Positions 1 through 5,053 of a stretch of 9,039 nt of DNA are shown in pieces; positions within the stretch are counted from its first letter, which is position 1; the number at the start of each line of letters is the position of its first letter. The notes beneath the pieces are model-generated. The model saw nothing but the letters and a program-made list of their open reading frames with translations. It had not been told where the DNA came from and searched no databases. Position numbers and translations under genes: made by a program. This stretch comes from DAIDHK01 sp035510695 (GTDB taxonomy: Bacteria; Patescibacteriota; Microgenomatia; Levybacterales; UBA12049), in assembly GCA_035510695.1 (NCBI GenBank), contig DATKGO010000085.1:1-9039 (forward strand), in the 5' to 3' direction.

Positions 1-154
1 GCTATGGTTGGTGATCTCATCAGGCTGCTTTCTATCAGAAAGTGTCCAATTTTATTTTATATGTGATCCATTAATTGCATACCTAACTCTACTTTGTAAC
101 AAACCGTTCTCTCTTTGTCTCATATTGAGAATTGCTGAATACTATAGCAAAGGA

Positions 155-183
155 TTGACGCTTGGGCAAGAATTTGTTACCAT
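155..183 (+). promoter_or_regulatory. Sigma70-type promoter for tRNA-Asp
   Basis: A -35 box TTGACG (155-160) and a -10 box TACCAT (178-183) are separated by exactly 17 bp. The predicted transcript starts near 190, six bases before the mature tRNA end. No other promoter-like pair is evident before the LysM gene at 310, so this promoter probably serves both the tRNA and that gene. Confidence 0.6.
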
Positions 184-195
184 ACGCTCAGTAAT

Positions 196-269
196 GGGCT
201 CGTAGTGTAGCGGCTTATCACGCCTCCCTGTCACGGAGGAAATCGCCGGTTCGAATCCGGTCGGGCCCG
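196..269 (+). tRNA. tRNA-Asp (anticodon GTC)
   Basis: The sequence folds as a full cloverleaf. The acceptor stem GGGCTCG (196-202) pairs with CGGGCCC (262-268), followed by discriminator G at 269. The D stem GTG/CAC is at 205-207 and 219-221. The anticodon stem CCTCC/GGAGG (223-227, 235-239) encloses loop CTGTCAC with anticodon GTC at 230-232. The T arm has the usual TTCGAAT loop. CCA is not encoded and must be added after transcription. The anticodon and G73 discriminator both fit aspartate. Confidence 0.97.
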
Positions 270-298
270 CAAATTAACAAAATTTAAGTTCTGTCCAG

Positions 299-305
299 AA
301 AGGAG
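299..305 (+). promoter_or_regulatory. Shine-Dalgarno site of the LysM gene
   Basis: AAAGGAG lies 4 bp before the ATG at 310 and is the only clear Shine-Dalgarno sequence in front of a gene in this window. The other starts mostly sit just downstream of -10 boxes. The difference fits a gene translated from a leadered transcript begun at the upstream tRNA promoter. Confidence 0.75.
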
Positions 306-309
306 TGAT

Positions 310-1113
310 ATGCCAAGAAAGGCGAGAACAAAAAATACAGCAAACAACAGATTAAAAAAGAATCAACAAAATTGGACAGATCTACTGCGGCTTGACGAAT
401 CTTATTCAAGTTTAATTTTAGGTATTGTAGTAGTTATATTTGCATCAATTATTCTTGTATCTTTTGTAAGACAAAGAAATATACAAAATTTACAAAAAGA
501 CACATCATCCATCAGCATTGCTCCTACAGTCATTGCGGATATACCCTTAACTATTTCACCCACGATTGTGGCAGGAAGCGGAGCAAGTATTAAGCCAACA
601 GTTGAGCCTACCCAAATTACACAGTCGTCTTCCGTGACGCCAACGCCGGTTATTTCCAAACCTTCACCAACAAAGACTGTTGCGCCCAAAGTAAAAACGT
701 ATACGGTAAAAGCGGGTGATGATTTATGGGATATTGCATCTGCGCAATACGGAAGCGGTTATAACTGGGTGGATATTGCACAGGCAAATAATCTAAACAA
801 TCCCGGTCAAATCTATTCGGGAAATGTTTTAAAATTACCGACAGTTACGGAAAAAATTCCGGCAGCTCAAGTGGTAGTCAATAATCCAACTAATGCGCCT
901 CCAGCGCAAGCTCAATCCGGGCAAACAACACAAAATGTGGGAGCGGCAATTACCGGGAATAGCTATGTCGTACAAAAAGGAGACTGTTTATGGAATATAG
1001 CTGTACGTGCGTACAACGATGGTTATCAGTGGACAAAAATAGCTCAAGCGAATAATTTAGCCAATCCTGATATGATCTTTTCCGGGAATGTTTTTATAAT
1101 TCCGAGAGCGTAA
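310..1113 (+). CDS. Membrane-anchored protein with two LysM domains
   Basis: This 267-residue protein has a Lys/Arg-rich N-terminus (residues 3-18), one transmembrane segment (about 34-53), a Thr/Pro/Ser-rich linker (about 64-127) and two LysM domains (about 129-177 and 219-265). The domains are near-duplicates sharing a GDxLWxIA motif, an IAQANNL segment and a SGNV segment. LysM modules bind N-acetylglucosamine-containing glycans such as peptidoglycan. The positive N-terminus predicts an inside N-terminus and LysM domains outside, so the protein probably tethers the envelope to the wall. No hydrolase domain is visible, so it is not evidently an enzyme. The start is supported by AAAGGAG 4 bp upstream. 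The gene begins 40 bp after tRNA-Asp with no separate promoter evident. The exact role is unknown. Confidence 0.9.
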   Translation: MPRKARTKNTANNRLKKNQQNWTDLLRLDESYSSLILGIVVVIFASIILVSFVRQRNIQNLQKDTSSISIAPTVIADIPLTISPTIVAGSGASIKPTVEPTQITQSSSVTPTPVISKPSPTKTVAPKVKTYTVKAGDDLWDIASAQYGSGYNWVDIAQANNLNNPGQIYSGNVLKLPTVTEKIPAAQVVVNNPTNAPPAQAQSGQTTQNVGAAITGNSYVVQKGDCLWNIAVRAYNDGYQWTKIAQANNLANPDMIFSGNVFIIPRA

Positions 1114-1115
1114 CT

Positions 1116-1151
1116 AAGTTATAAAGTTGAAAGTTATAAAGTTTATAAAGT
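1116..1151 (+). repeat. AT-rich short direct repeats after the LysM gene
   Basis: AAGTTATAAAGTT occurs at 1116-1128 and again at 1131-1143, a 15-bp period, and runs straight into a third related unit, GTTTATAAAGT (1141-1151). The pattern looks like slippage-derived filler between genes rather than coding DNA. Its last unit is also the left arm of a longer inverted repeat. Confidence 0.75.
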
Positions 1152-1210
1152 CAATTGAATAAAAATCCTTGTACTTTATGAACATTAAGAATTTGATAAC
1201 TTTATAAACT
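1140..1210. repeat. 12-bp inverted repeat with 47-bp spacer
   Basis: AGTTTATAAAGT at 1140-1151 is the exact reverse complement of ACTTTATAAACT at 1199-1210. A partial further copy, ACTTTAT, lies between them near 1173. The stem is almost all A/T and has no downstream T-run, so a classical intrinsic terminator is unlikely. It separates the LysM gene from the tRNA-Gly promoter region. Confidence 0.7.
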
Positions 1211-1220
1211 GTGTTGTGGT

Positions 1221-1250
1221 TTGCTACAATTATATTGCATTTTGTAATAG
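1221..1250 (+). promoter_or_regulatory. Possible promoter for tRNA-Gly
   Basis: TTGCTA (1221-1226) and TAATAG (1245-1250), 18 bp apart, give a predicted start near 1257, 15 bp before the tRNA. An alternative -10 is TACAAT at 1225-1230, which lacks a good -35. The sequence does not decide between them. Confidence 0.35.
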
Positions 1251-1271
1251 TAAATTAGTAGCGTAATATCT

Positions 1272-1342
1272 GCGGGATTAGTACACCGGTAGTACGATTC
1301 CTTCCCAAGGAATAGAAGCGAGTTCGACTCTCGTATCCCGCT
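1272..1342 (+). tRNA. tRNA-Gly (anticodon CCC)
   Basis: The cloverleaf is complete. Acceptor GCGGGAT (1272-1278) pairs with ATCCCGC (1335-1341), and the discriminator is T at 1342, as usual for bacterial tRNA-Gly. The anticodon stem ATTCC/GGAAT (1297-1301, 1309-1313) encloses loop TTCCCAA with anticodon CCC at 1304-1306. The T arm has loop TTCGACT. CCA is not encoded. A T-rich tract (1345-1359) follows and may help end transcription. The CCC anticodon reads GGG, a rarer glycine codon, so other tRNA-Gly genes should exist elsewhere. Confidence 0.96.
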
Positions 1343-1474
1343 CATTGTTTTTCTTTTTTCAATATCACTCTAACGCTTAAGATTAAATCTATAATTATTA
1401 AAGTTTAATTTTCAAGAAGTAATCAGCGGATTGTAAAATAATTTTATTCGAACAGTTATTGTGATCAGACGAGC

Positions 1475-1503
1475 TTGCTATTCCTAATATATTGTGGCAT
1501 GAT
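1475..1503 (+). promoter_or_regulatory. Possible extended -10 promoter of the 179-residue gene
   Basis: TTGCTA (1475-1480), a 17-bp spacer and CATGAT (1498-1503) preceded by TGG form a weak promoter with an extended -10. The transcript would begin about 6 bases before the ATG at 1516. The -10 matches the consensus at only four of six positions, so this is tentative. Confidence 0.3.
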
Positions 1504-1515
1504 TGACAAATAATT

Positions 1516-2055
1516 ATGTCTGAACACGAAGATTTGCACCTGCCTTTATCCGAAGAAGTCGATCAGTTAACACCTGCTGAGGTGGTGAGGCGTATGGAAA
1601 CCTTACCTCATCCGGGTGATTTTACTAAAAGTGAATCTGAATTATTGTTGAATCCTGATACTGACGTAATTAAGTATATTGACGGGAGAGGCTTACGTTT
1701 AACAGCCTTTCTGAAAGCATTTAACGAGGCAGGCCATGTCCTTGTCGCAGTCCATGAAAATCATAAACCTCATGAAGTTTGTCCCACTTGTTCTAACAAA
1801 ATTGAGTACGGGGGTATAAAATTATTGAAAGTAGACAAGCCCTGTGTAATCCAAATGGGTATTGATTACAAGGGTGATCCCGCAATAAGAGTAAATGCAC
1901 AAGAGATGGATGAAGGACAGTTGCAAGTGATAACCGTGTCAAGGATGAATTTACATAATATGAAAGAGCATAACAGTAATGACGGGCAGGTTGATATGGA
2001 AATGTTAATTGACTTTATATCACCTCAGCGTCCGATTGATACTTCTCATGTTTAG
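1516..2055 (+). CDS. Unrecognised 179-residue protein with a His/Cys metal-site-like row
   Basis: I do not recognise a family. The protein is acidic and probably cytoplasmic, with no signal peptide or membrane segment. Its centre carries H80, H83, H86, C89 and C92 at strict three-residue spacing, ending in C-P-T-C like a zinc knuckle; another Cys is at 110. Segments around 100-117 and 123-143 look beta-rich, while 19-30 and 59-72 look helical. ATG 1516 is the only plausible start, because an in-frame TGA lies at 1504-1506 and no start codon intervenes. No Shine-Dalgarno site is visible. The gene lies alone between tRNA-Gly and the pyrG promoter. A metal-binding or regulatory role is conjecture. 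Its ORF length and position between promoters support it being real. Confidence 0.75.
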   Translation: MSEHEDLHLPLSEEVDQLTPAEVVRRMETLPHPGDFTKSESELLLNPDTDVIKYIDGRGLRLTAFLKAFNEAGHVLVAVHENHKPHEVCPTCSNKIEYGGIKLLKVDKPCVIQMGIDYKGDPAIRVNAQEMDEGQLQVITVSRMNLHNMKEHNSNDGQVDMEMLIDFISPQRPIDTSHV

Positions 2056-2059
2056 TATA

Positions 2060-2088
2060 TTGACGGGATACGTGTAATTTGCTAGTAT
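2060..2088 (+). promoter_or_regulatory. pyrG promoter that fixes a leaderless start
   Basis: TTGACG (2060-2065), a 17-bp spacer and TAGTAT (2083-2088) preceded by TGC (an extended -10) form a strong promoter. Transcription should begin at about 2094-2096, which coincides with the GTG codon at 2094. A TTG at 2079 in the same frame lies upstream of that start point and so cannot be used from this promoter. Confidence 0.7.
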
Positions 2089-2093
2089 TAATC

Positions 2094-3764
2094 GTGCCCC
2101 GTACAAAATCTAAAAACAAAACAAAATTTATATTTATCTCCGGTGGAGTAATTTCCGGAATCGGAAAAGGTTTAACTTCAGCTTCAATTGCTTTACTTCT
2201 AAAATCCGCAGGTTACAAAGTCGCTCCAATTAAACTTGAAGGCTATCTCAATATCGATGCGGGTACAATTAATCCCATCGAACATGGTGATCCTTTTTTG
2301 TGCGAAGATGGAACCGAAGGCGATATGGATATCGGGTCTTATGAAAAATTTCTCAATGAAGACATGGGGAAGGCAAATTTTGTCACCATGGGGCAAGTTT
2401 ACCAAACAATTTTGGAAAAAGAGAGAAGATTCGAATATAACGGTGAAGACGTGGAAGCAGTCCATATTTGCGATGAGATAATAAATCGTATTAAAAAGGT
2501 TGCCGAAAAAGGAGACGCCGATATCGTACAAATTGAGCTTGGCGGAACAGCCGGTGAATATTGGAATGTATTTTTTTACGAAGCTTCACGCATGTTGGCG
2601 TTTAAAAATCCCGGCGATGTTATTCATATTCATGTCAGCTATGTGCCGACTCCGGGTCATTTGGGCGAACCGAAAACTAAGCCTACTCAATTATCCGTTC
2701 GAACTTTGAATTCTCTAGGTATCCAGCCTGATTTTATTGTCGCCCGGGCAGAAAAACCTTTGGATCAAAGAAGAAAAGAAAGATTTACGCTTTTCTGCAA
2801 TATTTTACCTGAAGACGTTATTTCCAATCCCGATGTGGACTCGGTCTACCGTTTACCACTAATTCTGCATGAACAAAATATGGATAAAAGAATATTAGAA
2901 AAATTAAATTTGCCGCTGAAAAAACAGGATTTGACTGAGTGGAAGGGATTTATTGATAAAGTGGTAGCGCAACGTAAAAAAGAAATAACAGTTGCCATAG
3001 TCGGGAAATATTTTGGAACAGGCGAATACCAGATGCGTGATTCATATGCCGCGCTTTTTGATGCGATTGACCATGCTTCAACTGCGGAAAATGTAAAAGT
3101 TGTGACTAAATGGGTGGATGCCGAGAAAGTCGAGAAGGAAGGCGCTGAAACTGTGATTGGTCATCCTGACGGGATAATTGTACCTATTGGTTGGGGAGAA
3201 CGCGGCAGCGAAGGAATGATTGCTTCAGCGATTTATGCGAAAAATGCGAAGATTCCTTATTTGGGTTTATGTTTTGGAATGCAATTGGCAGTAGTGGCAT
3301 TTGCGCGTGACGTTCTCGGCTGGAAAGATGCCAACAGTGAGGAAATTGATCCTAGAACCAAGCATCCTGTAATTCATTTTATTTCTTCCCAAAAAGAATT
3401 GATTGCCAGAAGAGCGTACGGCGGAACTATGAGATTAGGCGGCTGGGAAGCCATAGTAAAAAAGGGAACGCGAGCTTATGAGATTTATCAGAAATATGGC
3501 GCTTTTATTGATGAGAAAAAAGGTTTAACCAGCGAAAGGCATAGACACAGATATGAATTTAACGATAAGTTTGCCGAAGAATTGGAAGCACACGGACTAG
3601 TTATCGCTGCGCGTTCGGTCAAAGAAAATTTGGTGGAAATTATTGAATTGCTTAAGAAAGATCATCCGTTTTTCTTAGGGACTCAAGGTCATCCGGAATA
3701 CAAAAGCCGGCCGCTGCATCCTCATCCGATCTTTTTGGAATTCATCAAAGCCTGCGCAAAGTAA
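2094..3764 (+). CDS. pyrG: CTP synthase (glutamine-hydrolysing)
   Basis: CTP synthase aminates UTP to CTP using ATP and glutamine, the last step of pyrimidine nucleotide synthesis. With GTG 2094 as start it has 556 residues, a normal length. The synthetase domain (about 10-285) shows the P-loop SGGVISGIGKG (16-26), K47, E148-x-GGT and the nucleotide-binding KTKPTQ (194-199). The class I glutamine amidotransferase domain (about 300-555) has nucleophile C393 in GLCFGMQ and the H533/E535 pair; ERHRHRY (481-487) is also family-typical. Several motifs diverge: IGWG replaces GGFG at the oxyanion site (365-368), and the segment after GGT (153-166) differs from the canonical GDIES region. The catalytic residues remain, so activity is expected. 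It has its own promoter overlapping the end of the preceding spacer. A TTG five codons upstream is rejected. Confidence 0.95.
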   Translation: MPRTKSKNKTKFIFISGGVISGIGKGLTSASIALLLKSAGYKVAPIKLEGYLNIDAGTINPIEHGDPFLCEDGTEGDMDIGSYEKFLNEDMGKANFVTMGQVYQTILEKERRFEYNGEDVEAVHICDEIINRIKKVAEKGDADIVQIELGGTAGEYWNVFFYEASRMLAFKNPGDVIHIHVSYVPTPGHLGEPKTKPTQLSVRTLNSLGIQPDFIVARAEKPLDQRRKERFTLFCNILPEDVISNPDVDSVYRLPLILHEQNMDKRILEKLNLPLKKQDLTEWKGFIDKVVAQRKKEITVAIVGKYFGTGEYQMRDSYAALFDAIDHASTAENVKVVTKWVDAEKVEKEGAETVIGHPDGIIVPIGWGERGSEGMIASAIYAKNAKIPYLGLCFGMQLAVVAFARDVLGWKDANSEEIDPRTKHPVIHFISSQKELIARRAYGGTMRLGGWEAIVKKGTRAYEIYQKYGAFIDEKKGLTSERHRHRYEFNDKFAEELEAHGLVIAARSVKENLVEIIELLKKDHPFFLGTQGHPEYKSRPLHPHPIFLEFIKACAK

Positions 3765-3839
3765 ACGTTGACTTATGAATTAAGATTTAAGATTTATGTA
3801 TGTAATACCTCAGGATTTGCCAAAGAATATATCAAAGGT

Positions 3840-3909
3840 TGTCATGCTGAATTTATTTCAGCATCTTCCCAGCTTCAGAAGAAGATCCCGAAACAAGTTC
3901 GGGATGACA
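3840..3909. repeat. 70-bp paired-hairpin REP-like element
   Basis: Two 29-bp arms (3840-3868 and 3881-3909) are imperfect reverse complements around a 12-bp centre. Each arm is itself a hairpin with an 8-bp stem and 5-base loop: 3844-3851 with 3857-3864, and 3885-3892 with 3898-3905. Outer ends are TGTCAT and ATGACA; inner ends are ATCTTC and GAAGAT. The arms differ at six places: four form two compensated stem pairs and two are in the loop. Similar TGTCAT-bounded hairpins are dispersed in many bacterial genomes, often mobilised by REP-associated (RAYT) transposases. It lies between pyrG and the rplS promoter and could also affect pyrG mRNA ends. Confidence 0.85.
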
Positions 3910-3944
3910 TCTTGCCAAATACTGAGTGGCTACTTATGAATGAA

Positions 3945-3973
3945 TAGACAAAACTGAATATTTTAGCTATAAT
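3945..3973 (+). promoter_or_regulatory. rplS promoter with consensus -10
   Basis: TAGACA (3945-3950, five of six consensus bases), a 17-bp spacer and a perfect TATAAT (3968-3973) are present. The predicted start point, seven bases after the -10 ends, is the A of the ATG at 3980, so the mRNA should have no leader. Confidence 0.8.
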
Positions 3974-3979
3974 ACACAT

Positions 3980-4267
3980 ATGATTTCACAAGATTTAAAT
4001 TTTGCAGCCGGAGATAAAGTCCGCGTGCACCAAAAAATTCAAGAAGGTGATAAAACCAGAACTCAAATCTTTGAAGGTACGGTTATCTATATTAAAGGCC
4101 GGGGAATTAATAGAACAATTCAAGTCCAGAAAATGGTCGGCGATATAGCAGTTGAGAGAATTTGGCCATTGGCTTCGCCGAATGTTTTGAAAATTGAATT
4201 GAAAGAGAAATCAAAAAAGAAAATCCGCAGAGCAAATCTCTCCTATCTCCACGTAGCAAAAAGTTAA
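3980..4267 (+). CDS. rplS: 50S ribosomal protein L19
   Basis: L19 sits at the interface of the 30S and 50S ribosomal subunits. The 95-residue product shows the family pattern throughout: GDKVRVHQKIQEG (11-23), the IFEGTVI segment (30-36), AVERIWPLASP (57-67) and RRANLSYL (83-90), corresponding to the usual VERIFPLHSP and RRAKLYYLR. It is shorter than typical L19 (about 115 residues), lacking the N-terminal helix and most of the basic C-terminal tail. There is no Shine-Dalgarno site; the ATG sits at the predicted transcription start. The next gene begins 2 bp after its stop, suggesting an operon. Confidence 0.95.
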   Translation: MISQDLNFAAGDKVRVHQKIQEGDKTRTQIFEGTVIYIKGRGINRTIQVQKMVGDIAVERIWPLASPNVLKIELKEKSKKKIRRANLSYLHVAKS

Positions 4268-4269
4268 AT

Positions 4270-4605
4270 ATGGCATATTCTCCTGAACATTATGTTGTTA
4301 CGGAAATACCCGGTTATGCCCAGGATATGATAAAAATGAACGATATAACAATTTTTGCTGCTGCTGAAATGTTACGTAATTATAAATTTAATTCAACAGA
4401 AGAATTAGGTATTCATATAGCAATCGCCACAAGTAAAAGAAACATTAGGCGAATTAAAAGCGAATTTGCTATTGAAGGTTATCAACTAAAAGAACAAAGG
4501 CTTGAAGTATTACATGGAATGTTAGAAAATGGAGAAGGTTCTAAAGAAAAAATTCAGAATGCCATAAACCTTTTGGGGAAAGATTTATACGAATTAATTG
4601 CATAA
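4270..4605 (+). CDS. Unrecognised 111-residue helical protein in the rplS operon
   Basis: I do not recognise a family. The product has no Cys or Trp, no signal peptide and no membrane segment, and looks largely alpha-helical (about 24-38, 43-68, 73-86 and 91-110). A basic stretch at 55-63 (SKRNIRRIK) could contact nucleic acid, but this is only a suggestion. The ATG lies 2 bp after the rplS stop with no promoter or Shine-Dalgarno site between, so expression probably depends on rplS transcription and on ribosomes re-initiating after its stop. In many bacteria signal peptidase or RNase HII genes lie between rplS and yraN; this protein resembles neither. Confidence 0.75.
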   Translation: MAYSPEHYVVTEIPGYAQDMIKMNDITIFAAAEMLRNYKFNSTEELGIHIAIATSKRNIRRIKSEFAIEGYQLKEQRLEVLHGMLENGEGSKEKIQNAINLLGKDLYELIA

Positions 4606-4623
4606 TTTTAATGTTTAATGATG

Positions 4624-4632
4624 TAATATAAA
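4624..4632 (+). promoter_or_regulatory. Possible -10 region just before yraN
   Basis: Overlapping -10-like boxes TAATAT (4624-4629) and TATAAA (4627-4632) lie immediately upstream of the ATG at 4637. They would start transcription at about 4636-4639, again giving a leaderless or nearly leaderless mRNA. The best -35 candidate, TTGCAT (4598-4603), is 20 bp away from the first box, so support is weak. Confidence 0.35.
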
Positions 4633-4636
4633 GATA

Positions 4637-5017
4637 ATGGATCTTTTTCGAAAGGAATTGGGGAGAAAAGGAGAAGAGTTAGCTAAACATTATTTAGTTG
4701 AACATGGATACCAAATTGTACAACAGAATTTCCTACTGCGTAATGGTGAAATAGATATAATAGCGATTGAAAATCCTGAGTCAAAAGATAGAACATTAGT
4801 TTTTTTCGAAGTGAAAACACGCACGAGCAATGATTACGGAACTCCACTGGAAGCAATTACCTACTACAAAATGAAAGCTCTGGTTAGAGCTGCAGAAGTT
4901 TTCAAACATTCACACAAAAATCTTCCTGATGCTTTAAGAATTGATGCAATTGCGGTTACGGTTTTGCCAAATGGAGAATTGGTAAATATTGAACACGTGA
5001 AGAATATATCAGAATAA
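4637..5017 (+). CDS. yraN: UPF0102 / YraN family putative endonuclease
   Basis: This 126-residue protein matches the YraN (UPF0102) family in length and motifs. It has the N-terminal GRKGEELAKHYL segment (9-20), GEIDIIA (37-43) and FFEVKTR (56-62). The EID...EVK arrangement is the PD-(D/E)XK nuclease core, with E38, D40, E58 and K60 the likely active-site residues. The C-terminal part contains the family-typical RIDAIAV (101-107). Substrate and biological role are unsettled for the family; a DNA-processing role is commonly supposed. The neighbourhood, close to rplS, is usual. No Shine-Dalgarno site precedes it. It ends 36 bp from the convergent uvrB stop. Confidence 0.9.
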   Translation: MDLFRKELGRKGEELAKHYLVEHGYQIVQQNFLLRNGEIDIIAIENPESKDRTLVFFEVKTRTSNDYGTPLEAITYYKMKALVRAAEVFKHSHKNLPDALRIDAIAVTVLPNGELVNIEHVKNISE

Positions 5018-5043
5018 TTTTCAATTTTCAGTTCTCAATTTTC
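5016..5043. repeat. Four 7-bp tandem repeats between yraN and uvrB
   Basis: AATTTTC occurs at 5016-5022, 5023-5029 and 5037-5043, with a diverged unit AGTTCTC at 5030-5036. The array starts within the yraN stop codon and fills most of the spacer between the two convergent genes. No hairpin terminator is visible there. Confidence 0.75.
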
Positions 5044-5053
5044 AATAAAGTTG

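Noticed and set aside
1..66. Possible tail of an upstream gene (frame 1 open to TGA at 64-66)
   Set aside because: Only 21 codons are visible and nothing in them identifies a protein, so it cannot be told from chance.
8..205. 65-codon plus-strand frame starting at a TTG
   Set aside because: It runs through the tRNA-Asp promoter and into the tRNA itself, starts at a TTG and shows no recognisable protein features.
402..689. 95-codon minus-strand frame inside the LysM gene
   Set aside because: It is a shadow of the LysM coding sequence, whose domains are clear on the plus strand.
1116..1210. CRISPR-like array
   Set aside because: The repeats are about 13 bp, degenerate and almost without spacers, and no cas gene is nearby.
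1434..1446. 13-bp palindrome TAAAATAATTTTA
   Set aside because: It is all A/T in an AT-rich spacer, has no promoter or terminator context, and is expected by chance.
2079..2093. TTG start for pyrG five codons upstream of GTG 2094
   Set aside because: It overlaps the -10 region and lies before the predicted transcription start; GTG 2094 gives a better N-terminus.
2199..2709. Frames of 69-110 codons on both strands inside pyrG
   Set aside because: They overlap the conserved synthetase domain of pyrG in other frames and show no family features.
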